NCBI GenBank assembly: GCA_964636325.1
Contig: CAZWRV010000125.1
Location: 1-15,886 of the forward strand
Direction: 5' to 3'
Length of the DNA stretch: 15,886 nucleotides
Source of the DNA: CAZWRV01 sp964636325
GTDB taxonomy: Bacteria > Verrucomicrobiota > Lentisphaeria > Victivallales > GWF2-50-93
Shown one piece after another: positions 1 through 7,087 of the stretch. How positions within the stretch are numbered: position 1 is the stretch's first letter; every line of letters starts with the position of its first letter. The notes beneath the pieces are model-generated. The model searched no databases, was not told the origin of the DNA, and saw only the letters and a list, made by a program, of their open reading frames with translations. Position numbers and translations under genes: made by a program.

Positions 1-71
1 TTTTGTTGATGGAGTGAATATGTATCCGACGCCATCACCCGGCAAGCGCCGGAGCCTACGGGTTCATTTGA

Positions 72-467
72 CGCTTACCGATCAACGACTATTACTTCCA
101 GAAATGGATGCCCGGCGACGAATGGAGCTTCACCCCGGACGGAATCGTGGTAATGGAGCTCAACAACCAGCCCAACATAAATCTTCAAGATGGCAAGATA
201 TTGCCAGACAACTCGGCCGGCGCCGCGCAGTTCGACAAGATATTCTTCGACTACACAGCCGCGGCGACCAACGATCCGAACAAGTTTACGCCAGGCATCA
301 TATTCGCGCCATCCGGCAAGCCGGTTCCGGTGGGGAGCCGCTACATCAAGATCGGCGAAGGCTCATATTCTGGGAACACGCTTGTGATAACCAACAGGGA
401 TCCGAAGGCGTATGAGACGATCGCGCTGGAGCAGTTCACGGGAAGGATAACATACGGGTCACAGTAA
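72..467 (+). CDS. Partial GspH-like pseudopilin, C-terminal part (Verru_Chthon cassette D-like)
   Basis: The C-terminal part of a minor pseudopilin of the type II secretion/type IV pilus class. The visible part has no transmembrane helix; the helix and prepilin peptidase site would lie upstream of the window. The reading frame from base 72 gives NDYYFQKWMPGDEW and later a GIIFAPSGKPV segment and a final FTGRITYGSQ. The 'F-x-P-x-G-x-P' strand and the terminal 'GRI/V' are what GspH-family tails look like. The frame is closed by a stop at 69-71, yet plausible protein continues upstream in two other frames (bases 2-16 and 10-84), so the 5' part seems frameshifted. It is first of four consecutive pseudopilin-type genes on this strand, which supports the D-like call. 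The nearest ATG, at 108, is internal and not a likely start. Family call moderately sure, subtype less so. Confidence 0.6.
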   Translation, partial: RLPINDYYFQKWMPGDEWSFTPDGIVVMELNNQPNINLQDGKILPDNSAGAAQFDKIFFDYTAAATNDPNKFTPGIIFAPSGKPVPVGSRYIKIGEGSYSGNTLVITNRDPKAYETIALEQFTGRITYGSQ

Positions 468-480
468 ACAATCAAAATTC

Positions 481-625
481 AACCACAGAGGACACAGAGT
501 GCACAGAACCAGTAAACTCAGGATGAACTGTCTCTGAAGATTCGGTTATTTTAGGAGTCATATACTAAGTGAACGTATTTATAGATCTTACAAATATCTC
601 TGCACCCTCTGTGTCCTCTGTGGTT
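481..625. repeat. Inverted repeat with 19-bp arms before the B-type pseudopilin gene
   Basis: AACCACAGAGGACACAGAG at 481-499 has an exact reverse complement at 607-625, separated by 107 bases without a convincing gene. The similarity continues imperfectly inwards (TGCA on both sides). As RNA it could fold into a long hairpin ending 16 bases before the ribosome binding site at 641-645. CACAGAGG-type repeats are familiar from intergenic DNA of many environmental bacteria. Here it may be a miniature mobile element or a dispersed palindrome. Confidence 0.75.
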
Positions 626-652
626 TATCTTGAGCAGAGCAGGAGTTTGCAG

Positions 653-1324
653 ATGCGAAGGATGTTCAACCTGGTCGAGATAACTCTGGCGATAGCCGTC
701 GTCGGCCTGGGCATGACCGCCATCATGGCGCTCTTCCCCGTCGGTTTCACGGCCACGAAGCAGGCCGTCGCCCAGAACTACGCCACCGACGCCGCCGACC
801 AGTTCCTCTCATACATAGCCAGATACTGCAACGACAGGACCGTCATCGTCGCAGGCCCGCCGAAGAAGTATTTCTGGGACTACTTCATCTACAGCGACGC
901 CGGGACTCCGACCAACACGGCGGACGACGCCCAGGGGCTTCTGCTCGCCGAACCTGCTGAAGGGACGCAGCCTTCGTTCTGGTCGCAGGCATGGAACATC
1001 AACGACAACGACGCCGCCACGGCCGAGGCCACGTTGACGACTCTCATGACCGATTCGACCAACATATATTCCCCGCCCGCGCTGACCACGTATCCGGGGC
1101 TCTTCAAGATAACCCAGGGCAGTTCCGTCGTCACGGATTTTGTTGCCATAGCCAGGATATGGAGGGCACCGGTCACGGGCGTCTACATCTACGGCGAAAA
1201 CCTCGACGTCTCATATCCGTTCGCAGCCAGGCTGCATATGGAGCTGAGCTGGCCCGCATCCAAGCCGTACAGCAAACGCGACAAGAAATATTTCTGCATC
1301 GAGGTGTTCAGACAGAAATTTTAA
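653..1324 (+). CDS. Prepilin-type pseudopilin, Verru_Chthon cassette B-like
   Basis: A 223-residue protein with an N-terminal prepilin-like segment (MRRMFNLVEITLAIAVV), one hydrophobic helix at about residues 5-30, and a periplasmic globular part. The FNLVE motif places Glu at +5 after a putative cleavage site, as in type IV prepilins; the residue before Phe is Met, not the usual Gly. The helix runs into ALFPVGF, matching the 'LxPVG' that I associate with the B proteins of the Verru_Chthon cassette. In a secretion or pilus-like system it would be a minor fibre subunit (GspI-like). I chose the ATG at 653 because AGGAG lies 7 bases upstream (641-645) and the helix starts at once. A longer frame from GTG 569 would translate half of the inverted repeat at 481-625, which is unlikely. 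No other catalytic motif is visible. Confidence 0.7.
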   Translation: MRRMFNLVEITLAIAVVGLGMTAIMALFPVGFTATKQAVAQNYATDAADQFLSYIARYCNDRTVIVAGPPKKYFWDYFIYSDAGTPTNTADDAQGLLLAEPAEGTQPSFWSQAWNINDNDAATAEATLTTLMTDSTNIYSPPALTTYPGLFKITQGSSVVTDFVAIARIWRAPVTGVYIYGENLDVSYPFAARLHMELSWPASKPYSKRDKKYFCIEVFRQKF

Positions 1325-1325
1325 T

Positions 1326-1353
1326 TTAATTTTTTCACGGCGAAAAAAATTAA
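1326..1353. repeat. AT-rich hairpin right after the B-type gene
   Basis: TTAATTTTTTC (1326-1336) can pair with GAAAAAAATTAA (1342-1353) around a short ACGGC loop, starting 2 bases after the stop codon. A very similar hairpin follows the A-type gene at 5295-5325. It could act as a weak transcription terminator or an mRNA-end stabiliser, or be a dispersed repeat. Confidence 0.6.
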
Positions 1354-1359
1354 GTCTTC

Positions 1360-1438
1360 GCCGCTCGATCCGAGAGCGGCCAAGCCTGGGAGCGCCGAGC
1401 ACCAGCTCGGCTTTAAGGTCGCCCTCGGATCGGGCGAC
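1360..1438. repeat. Cluster of three hairpins between the B-type and C-type pseudopilin genes
   Basis: Three consecutive perfect 7-bp stems: GCCGCTC/GAGCGGC (1360-1380), GCCGAGC/GCTCGGC with ACCA loop (1394-1411), and GTCGCCC/GGGCGAC (1418-1438). The loops of the first and third are also complementary to each other (CGATCCGAG at 1366-1374 and CTCGGATCG at 1424-1432), so an alternative long-range fold exists. Bases 1381-1414 match 13903-13936 at 29 of 34 positions, so this is a dispersed repeat family. Confidence 0.75.
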
Positions 1439-1477
1439 GTACTTGGGAGAAGTTTCAGAGGGGTATCAAGCCAACAT

Positions 1478-2413
1478 ATGAAGACGGCAAGACATTTTAC
1501 TCTGATCGAGCTCGTCGTGGCAATGGGGGTCTTCGCGCTCCTGATGCTGGTCCTTCTTTCGCTCTTTTCATCGGCGCAGAAGGCCTGGACCCGCCTCTCC
1601 CAGGAGAGCGAGGTCTTCGAGAACGCACAGATCGCGATGGACCTTATCGGCCGCGAGCTCCAGTGCACATACTACGAGGTCAACAGGACGCCGTTCTGGT
1701 ACAAGTGCGCGACCACATGGGGCGGAAGCGATACGGCCCCTTACACGAACCTCTGCGTGGCATCGTCCGCCGTGGCGAAAAACGCCTACACCAGATACGA
1801 CAACCAGGCGCTCTGCTTCATCTCCTCCACGCTGCTGCCCCCGAACAAGGACTGCAAGTCGAGGCTCTGTGAAATCAAATATCAGCTCTACAAGGCGACA
1901 CTGGGCTCTTCCTTCCAAACCGACACCAGCGCCGGCTGGCTGCTCCGGAGCGCCACCGGAGACGTCACGTCTGACGGGAGCAACAACCTATACAACGCAA
2001 CATCCAACCCGACGGGAAAATACAGATTCTACAACTTCTATGCGGTCAGAGGAGTCGGCGGGACTGCCGCAGCCCAGGTGTTCACCATGGACGAGGGCTC
2101 CAGCGAGCCCTGGGTGAAGGTAATACCGTACGTCACGTCGCTAACGTTCGAGTGCTACAAACGCGACGGCACTTCGCTTGCCGGCTACGCTCCCGCAAAC
2201 GCCACGACGTCCGCAACCCCCACGAGCACGCTCTCCCCCCTCCCATATTCCGTCAAGATAAACTTGGCTCTGCTGGACAAGGAATCATGGGACAAGTGGA
2301 AGGCCTTGGTGGGAACAAGCACCACTGAATCGGCGACGGCACGCCAGTTCCGGCAAAGCAGGGAGAGAAACTTCTCGAAGACGGTGGTCATCGGGGAGAG
2401 GGGGCAGTTGTAG
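1478..2413 (+). CDS. Prepilin-type pseudopilin, Verru_Chthon cassette C-like
   Basis: A 311-residue GspJ-like minor pseudopilin. The N-terminus MKTARHFTLIELVVAM is a textbook FTLIE prepilin signal followed by a hydrophobic helix (about residues 8-28), but the residue before Phe is His instead of Gly. Downstream, SSAQKAWTRLSQESEVFENA with IAMDLIGREL matches the amphipathic helix that follows the membrane segment in C-type proteins of the Verru_Chthon cassette and in GspJ. The rest is a beta-rich, Ser/Thr/Asn-rich periplasmic region with no recognised motif; it ends in an arginine-rich tail (RQFRQSRERNF). It lies between the B-like and A-like genes on the same strand, separated from both by hairpin-containing gaps of 153 and 60 bases. 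No strong ribosome binding site is seen before ATG 1478, but the prepilin signal fixes the start. Confidence 0.75.
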   Translation: MKTARHFTLIELVVAMGVFALLMLVLLSLFSSAQKAWTRLSQESEVFENAQIAMDLIGRELQCTYYEVNRTPFWYKCATTWGGSDTAPYTNLCVASSAVAKNAYTRYDNQALCFISSTLLPPNKDCKSRLCEIKYQLYKATLGSSFQTDTSAGWLLRSATGDVTSDGSNNLYNATSNPTGKYRFYNFYAVRGVGGTAAAQVFTMDEGSSEPWVKVIPYVTSLTFECYKRDGTSLAGYAPANATTSATPTSTLSPLPYSVKINLALLDKESWDKWKALVGTSTTESATARQFRQSRERNFSKTVVIGERGQL

Positions 2414-2429
2414 CGGGACGTTATTGGTT

Positions 2430-2445
2430 ACTGTGCGCGGCGATT
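2430..2445 (-). repeat. 16-bp repeat, inverted copy at 6390-6405
   Basis: Read on the - strand this gives AATCGCCGCGCACAGT, differing at one base from the + strand copy at 6390-6405. Next to each copy is a TTAxTGGTTAxTG block (2421-2433 and 6405-6417). The two sites therefore look like partial copies of one longer palindrome. Bases 2439-2452 also form a 5-bp GGCGA/TCGCC hairpin in the gap between two pseudopilin genes. Confidence 0.5.
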
Positions 2446-2473
2446 CTTCGCCACGATTCCAAAATGGGAAAAT

Positions 2474-5293
2474 ATGAGCGACAACCGCAAAAACGAGCAT
2501 GGCATTGCCCTTCTATTCACGCTGGGCCTTCTTGCGCTGCTGCTTGTGATGGCGATGGCCTTCGCCTCGATAGCCATAATGCAGAGGAGGACGGCCACGA
2601 ACAATGCGGAGCTGACCTCGGCCAGGCTCCTCGCCGAATCGGCCCTGCAGAGGGTGCTCGGCGCCATGAGGTTCTACCGCGAGACAGGCGGCACACAGTA
2701 TGACGACATCATAAGCCATGATACAACAAGCAACAACCCGGACATCACCCCCGCGACAGCAAACCAGAAGACCTTCGACTGGGCATACATGCTCGACACG
2801 ACTGTCGACGGCGCGCGCATCTACGAGTGGCCTTCCCCCTATGATCCTGACGATTCCGCCGCCATCCACTGGCAGTATGTGGACAACGGCAAGAGCGGCG
2901 CCGACAAAAGGCTCATCGGGAGGTTCGCATACAAAACCTTCGGGAGCGGCTGCAAGCTCGATCCTGCCGCATGCGTCAGGCATACATCCGCCACCCCGGG
3001 CGTTCCGGCCGGAACCGCAGTCAATGAAAACGGAGCAAACGAGATCAGGAACGGCGCCTACGGCTATGAAATCAACATACAGAACCTGGACAAGACCAAC
3101 ACCAGCGGATTCCTACCGGCGGGTGATGTCTCCAACATGAGCACCGACCAGGCCGGAGGACTTCTCGGAGACGGCGAGCGCTGGCCCGACTGGGGGACAT
3201 ATTTCGCGCTGCTCGGCGTAGGGACAAACGCCAAAAAACAGAAATGGCGGACCTGGTTCGACCTCGACCGTCCGGCAGACGCCGAGGCCTTCTGGATAGA
3301 CAACAGCGGCGACGGCGTCGAAGAGCCGTCCGAGCTCTACCACCGCTTCAACATCGGCGACAGAACCACTGCCGGCAAGACATGGGACGATCTAACCGTC
3401 GGGAACATAGTGAACTCATCCGCCAACTATAGCGCCGAAGCCACGCACGAGGGCGAAGGAATAACCTTCTTGAAAAACTACAACGCCGCAGGAACCACCT
3501 TTGCAACCGAAGCGGACAACACATACTCTTCTCCCGCCGCCAAGATCAACCAGATCGCCGCGAACCTCATAGACTACTGCGACTCAAACAGGGCCGCCAC
3601 AACCGACAACCAGAACGCGCCCACATACACCGGCAACGACCAGGCGCCATACATAAACGAGGTCAGGATCGTCCCAGACGGAGAAGTCACCGAGCTGGCC
3701 GGAGTCTATACATGCTCAATTGTCCTTGTCGCAGACGTGGAGGTCGTCAACCTTTATGACACGACCGACAACAAGCCATTCAACCTGGATGCGATCGTGA
3801 CCGTGTCGGGAAGCTATCAATGGGGGCCGAAAAATGAAGCCGCCCCAGGACATTTATTCACAGACATCCCCATAACCATCAATATAAGCGGAGTCGGCGA
3901 CCGTTCCTATGCCGTCGGCACATCGTCATCCGTGGACATATCTGACGCCGTGTGGGCCGGCGCGCCGGGGCTGGGAAAGAAAATAAACAATTTTAATTTT
4001 ACGAAGATCACTGTCAAGCTGATCGACCACGACACCGGAGACTTCTACGATTTCGCCTATGTCGAAACGGCGTCCCCATCAGTCGATTTAAAATCAAACG
4101 ACTCCGACCATGACCGCTACTATTATTTCGACTACCAGGTGGACGACCCCCGCCAGAACCTCAACGAGAACGACTGGACGCTCTCGACCAACAAAAAGAA
4201 CCCTAACGGCACGCTTGGCCCCGCCTACCAGCCGGGAGCAGGCCCCAAAAACTCGAACTGCAACCCAAACCCCGGCGGCAACAAAGACGTCGAGACCGGC
4301 GCAGTGCAACCTTGGGACGTCTCCACGGCCTATATCCGCAACTCATACATGCGCTCCCCGTGGGAGCTGGGCTTCATCCACAGGGCGGCAAAGTGGGAGA
4401 CATTGAGAATATATCAGTATTATTATTCAGCCACTTTCGGAGTCGGGCCTGCCGACGGAATAACGACCTGGGCAAACGGCGACGCCGGAATACTCGACCA
4501 GATCAAGATGAACAATGCCACGGAGACCTTCGGCAAGATCAATGTGAACTCGCCGAGCGGAGACGTCCTGAAGGCGCTCCTCGGCGGGATAAGGGTCGGC
4601 GTCTCGCCCAATCTCAACTCAGCCGCGGCCGTCCCGTTGTCCCGCCTGCCGCATTCCCCGAGCGCCGCCGCCATAGCAGGCGGCTACGACGACAGCGACC
4701 CCGGCGCGCTCTCCTACGGGCTTGAACTGACCTACAGCCATGCCACCGCATCAAAGGCCATCGTCACAAACATGGCGCAGACCGGCGCCAACTCGATAAT
4801 GAACACCACCGGCACCTTCAAGCCATACAAGAGCCGGGCGCAGATTCTCCGCAACACCAGCAGCCTCCTGACAAACTACAACGGAACCTACTCCAACGAA
4901 CTGACTCAGACGAACGACGCTCTCAAGGAGGAGATAGTCGGCAAGTTCATCAACCTGACTAAGGCCTCGCCCGACACCGTCACCATAATCGTCCTCGCTC
5001 AGGCCATAAAGGACGTCGGCGGCATTACAATCAACAAGGACATCGACGGCGACGGCGACGTGGACGGCAATGTCGTAGAGAGCAGCTACGACATAGATGG
5101 GAAAGATTCCAACAACGACGGCGACTACATGAACGACACCCTTCCGGCCGGATGCGAAACGATCGCGACAGAATACGGCAGATACGATCAGTATGCCGAC
5201 GAAATTCTGGCCGAGCAGAAGATCATGGCGACCGTCATCTACGACCAGACCACGCAGAAGTGGAGGATACTGAGGTATGAATACCTCGAATAG
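2474..5293 (+). CDS. Very large GspK/PilX-like pseudopilin, Verru_Chthon cassette A-like
   Basis: A 939-residue protein, about three times the usual GspK length. The N-terminus (NEHGIALLFTLGLLALLLVM) is a GspK/PilX-type signal: Gly before Ile-Ala-Leu-Leu with no Glu at +5, then a membrane helix to about residue 34, then an Ala/Glu-rich helix (LTSARLLAESALQRVLGAM). In type II secretion GspK sits at the fibre tip; the A protein of the Verru_Chthon cassette shares this architecture and is large. The rest is an extended Asn/Thr/Asp-rich periplasmic region. Near the C-terminus two acidic loops, DIDGDGDVDG (856-865) and DIDGKDSNNDGD (873-884), resemble calcium-binding DxDxDG loops. The C-terminal stretch MATVIYDQTTQKWRILRYEYLE resembles the short strand pair that ends many such proteins. 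It is fourth in the pseudopilin cluster. Function in fibre tip or substrate selection is inference. Confidence 0.7.
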   Translation: MSDNRKNEHGIALLFTLGLLALLLVMAMAFASIAIMQRRTATNNAELTSARLLAESALQRVLGAMRFYRETGGTQYDDIISHDTTSNNPDITPATANQKTFDWAYMLDTTVDGARIYEWPSPYDPDDSAAIHWQYVDNGKSGADKRLIGRFAYKTFGSGCKLDPAACVRHTSATPGVPAGTAVNENGANEIRNGAYGYEINIQNLDKTNTSGFLPAGDVSNMSTDQAGGLLGDGERWPDWGTYFALLGVGTNAKKQKWRTWFDLDRPADAEAFWIDNSGDGVEEPSELYHRFNIGDRTTAGKTWDDLTVGNIVNSSANYSAEATHEGEGITFLKNYNAAGTTFATEADNTYSSPAAKINQIAANLIDYCDSNRAATTDNQNAPTYTGNDQAPYINEVRIVPDGEVTELAGVYTCSIVLVADVEVVNLYDTTDNKPFNLDAIVTVSGSYQWGPKNEAAPGHLFTDIPITINISGVGDRSYAVGTSSSVDISDAVWAGAPGLGKKINNFNFTKITVKLIDHDTGDFYDFAYVETASPSVDLKSNDSDHDRYYYFDYQVDDPRQNLNENDWTLSTNKKNPNGTLGPAYQPGAGPKNSNCNPNPGGNKDVETGAVQPWDVSTAYIRNSYMRSPWELGFIHRAAKWETLRIYQYYYSATFGVGPADGITTWANGDAGILDQIKMNNATETFGKINVNSPSGDVLKALLGGIRVGVSPNLNSAAAVPLSRLPHSPSAAAIAGGYDDSDPGALSYGLELTYSHATASKAIVTNMAQTGANSIMNTTGTFKPYKSRAQILRNTSSLLTNYNGTYSNELTQTNDALKEEIVGKFINLTKASPDTVTIIVLAQAIKDVGGITINKDIDGDGDVDGNVVESSYDIDGKDSNNDGDYMNDTLPAGCETIATEYGRYDQYADEILAEQKIMATVIYDQTTQKWRILRYEYLE

Positions 5294-5294
5294 T

Positions 5295-5325
5295 TTAATT
5301 TTTCCGGCCGAACCTGAAAAATTAA
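5295..5325. repeat. AT-rich hairpin just after the A-type pseudopilin gene
   Basis: TTAATTTTTC (5295-5304) pairs perfectly with GAAAAATTAA (5316-5325) around an 11-base loop, beginning 2 bases after the stop codon. It resembles the hairpin at 1326-1353 after the B-type gene in sequence and in position, which points to a shared element, possibly ending or protecting the transcripts. Confidence 0.6.
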
Positions 5326-5336
5326 TTGCAGGGATG

Positions 5337-5437
5337 CGCAGGTATGTGTCCGCCTGCGAAAATCGCAGCTTCGTCGGTGTGAAACTTAAAGTAGCGCAGG
5401 TATTCTTACCTGCGATGCAGCAGACAGGAATGTCTGC
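5337..5437. repeat. Tandem array of four small hairpins
   Basis: Stems CGCAGG/CCTGCG (5337-5358), CTGCGA/TCGCAG (5354-5368), CGCAGGTA/TACCTGCG (5395-5414) and GCAGACA/TGTCTGC (5420-5437) follow one another. GCGCAGGTAT occurs twice in direct orientation. The CTGCGA/TCGCAG hairpin followed by a GTCG...GAAACT stretch recurs at 15842-15875. This is a palindromic intergenic repeat, not obviously coding, although an open frame runs through it into the next gene. Confidence 0.75.
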
Positions 5438-5528
5438 GTTACTTCAGGCGAGTTTCAGAGAAGAATTATCTTTCCTTTCTCTATGCCGGAGTTTATCCCG
5501 GTTCCTGAAAGGACATCGATGGGCATCT

Positions 5529-6359
5529 GTGGTGAAATTTTCCCCTGCCCTGATCGCCTTTACGGCACTGTTATTTTCCAGCTCATCCCTCTCGCAAGAG
5601 CCTGCGGCTGCAGCCAAGCCGCAGACCCCGGCGCCGGCGTCAAAGCCCCAGGAGACGAACATGGACGTCCGGATCACCAGCATAAAATACGGCTCTAAGC
5701 TGGAGAATCTCGTCCCGGTGACCGAGGCCGTCGTCAGCCGGATAAACAGCGGCGCGAAAATCAAGGTTTCGCCCAAGCTGGCCGCCAACGATCCGGCACC
5801 AATAGACGTAAAATACCTCTACATCGAGATGACTGCGGACGAAATCAAGCTGGCGCTCACTTTCAAGGACGGCGAAACTGTCAACTGGCCCAAGATATAC
5901 AAGAAGGCGGTGGAAGTCGCAAAGCAGCAGAAAGCGTCCATGCCGCCGTCCGACCCTGACGCGGGCAAGCCTCTTTTCACCAAGGACAAGGATGCCAAGA
6001 CGCCTTTCAATGCGGAGGCTTTCAGGACTTCCGTCGATACGGCCGTGAGCAAGCTCTACGAGGACATCGAGAATCCCAAGCTTGGCGGAACCGAACTGCT
6101 CTGCACTTCGAAAGGCTTCAGGATCATCGCCAGCACCCCGGAAGTCGAAAAGACGATGGGCATCAGCAGAGAATGGTATCTCAGCATCTCAAAGATGCTC
6201 TCCGAAATGGCCCAATACAGGATGGAATACGAGATCGCCGAGCAGAGGAGTCTGACGGAGCGCCAGCTCGCCGCCCAAAAGGCGCTCATCGAACTCGACA
6301 AGAAGTTAAAACACCTGCTGGAGCACCCGGTCAAGGTCAAGAAGAAGGGGGAAAAGTAG
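5529..6359 (+). CDS. Exported hypothetical protein with C-terminal coiled coil
   Basis: I do not recognise this family. From GTG 5529 it is about 276 residues: an N-terminal signal-peptide-like stretch (VVKFSPALIAFTALLFSS then SLSQEP), a Pro/Ala-rich linker, a globular middle, and a charged helical C-terminus (about the last 60 residues, with RQLAAQKALIELDKKLKHLL) ending in a lysine-rich tail. No lipobox, catalytic motif or second membrane helix is visible. The same frame is open from ATG 5277, which overlaps the preceding gene by 17 bases and has GGAGG 10 bases before it, but that would translate the hairpin array at 5337-5437 as protein. I prefer the start just before the signal peptide, GTG 5529 or 5532. 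It directly follows the pseudopilin cluster and may be cotranscribed; a link to the fibre is only guilt by association. Confidence 0.6.
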   Translation: MVKFSPALIAFTALLFSSSSLSQEPAAAAKPQTPAPASKPQETNMDVRITSIKYGSKLENLVPVTEAVVSRINSGAKIKVSPKLAANDPAPIDVKYLYIEMTADEIKLALTFKDGETVNWPKIYKKAVEVAKQQKASMPPSDPDAGKPLFTKDKDAKTPFNAEAFRTSVDTAVSKLYEDIENPKLGGTELLCTSKGFRIIASTPEVEKTMGISREWYLSISKMLSEMAQYRMEYEIAEQRSLTERQLAAQKALIELDKKLKHLLEHPVKVKKKGEK

Positions 6360-6389
6360 GAGCGCTTGCCGCTATAAATCGCGTTGAAT

Positions 6390-6405
6390 AATCACCGCGC
6401 ACAGT
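6390..6405 (+). repeat. 16-bp repeat, inverted partner of 2430-2445
   Basis: AATCACCGCGCACAGT matches the reverse complement of 2430-2445 at 15 of 16 bases. It lies in the 269-base gap between two convergent genes, which holds no gene I can support. Confidence 0.5.
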
Positions 6406-6506
6406 TACTGGTTATTGAACCGATTGCGTTCGATTGCGAACGCCTGCAATCGGATGCGGTCGGCTTCTCCCTTCCCTTCATTGATCATTGTTAATTGATA
6501 ATTGTT

Positions 6507-6618
6507 GAGCCAATTTAAAATCTCCGAAAACGGCTCAGCTCGGCTTCGCCCTCCACGCCCGAAACGGTTGAAAATTGTGGAGGGTTGAGCCGTGCTCAAC
6601 CGTATTTGAAATTGGCTC
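6507..6618. repeat. 112-bp nested inverted-repeat element between convergent genes
   Basis: Outer arms GAGCCAATTT (6507-6516) and AAATTGGCTC (6609-6618) are exact reverse complements. Inside, CCCTCCAC (6549-6556) pairs with GTGGAGGG (6577-6584). TTAATTG-rich sequence flanks both ends. Bases 6528-6555 match 7673-7700 at 24 of 28 positions, so part of it is a dispersed repeat. The structure suggests a non-autonomous miniature element or a folded transcript end serving both convergent genes. Confidence 0.7.
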
Positions 6619-6628
6619 TGTTAATTGT

Positions 6629-7087
6629 TCAGTAGACATCGCTTCCGTAAGTTCCGCCCAGATAGTCGCTTAGGTGGCGGATGGTGGTCTCCGCCTCCTG
6701 GTTCATCGTTCTTATGATGTCGCTCATGGTGACGATGCCCACGATTTGGCGGCCATCGAATACGGGAATATGGCCGAGCTTATGGCGGGTCATGACTCCT
6801 GCGATATAAGAGACGTCGTCCTCCACTGTCGCGACAACCATGTTCCTGGTCATCTCGTCCCCCACCTTTATCAGGCTCAGATCCTTGTGCGAATGCGTGC
6901 CGCAGCAACGGATTATGTCCGATTCGGTGATGATGCCGACATATTTCGACTGATCCGCGGGATCAGTGACCAGGAGGGAGCCGACCTGCTGCTCGCAGAG
7001 CTTCTTGGCGGCGTCCCTCATGCTTTCGTCGGCCTTGATCGAAATCACACCGTGCTTCTTCTCCGCAATTATCCTGGCAAGCTTCAT
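6629..7087 (-). CDS. Two-CBS-domain protein
   Basis: A 152-residue cytoplasmic protein made almost only of a tandem CBS pair (Bateman module): first domain about residues 7-70, second about 75-132. Each ends with the typical strand-helix motif (GIITESDII and GIVTMSDII), and the second begins with VGDEMTRNMVVATVEDDV. Such stand-alone pairs usually bind adenine nucleotides or S-adenosylmethionine and regulate a partner; the ligand cannot be read from sequence. The ATG overlaps the stop of the upstream lipoprotein gene as ATGA (7084-7087), so the two are very probably translationally coupled. There is no membrane segment or fused enzyme domain. Identification of the domain is secure, the role unknown. 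Confidence 0.9.
   Translation of the reverse strand: MKLARIIAEKKHGVISIKADESMRDAAKKLCEQQVGSLLVTDPADQSKYVGIITESDIIRCCGTHSHKDLSLIKVGDEMTRNMVVATVEDDVSYIAGVMTRHKLGHIPVFDGRQIVGIVTMSDIIRTMNQEAETTIRHLSDYLGGTYGSDVY

Noticed and set aside
2513..2983. 156-codon antisense frame inside the A-type pseudopilin gene
   Set aside because: Shadow frame; the sense strand has the prepilin signal and continuous coding over 2.8 kb.
5337..5437. Possible CRISPR array from the regularly spaced hairpins
   Set aside because: The units differ in sequence and length, there are no constant-length spacers and no cas genes nearby; they are separate palindromes.
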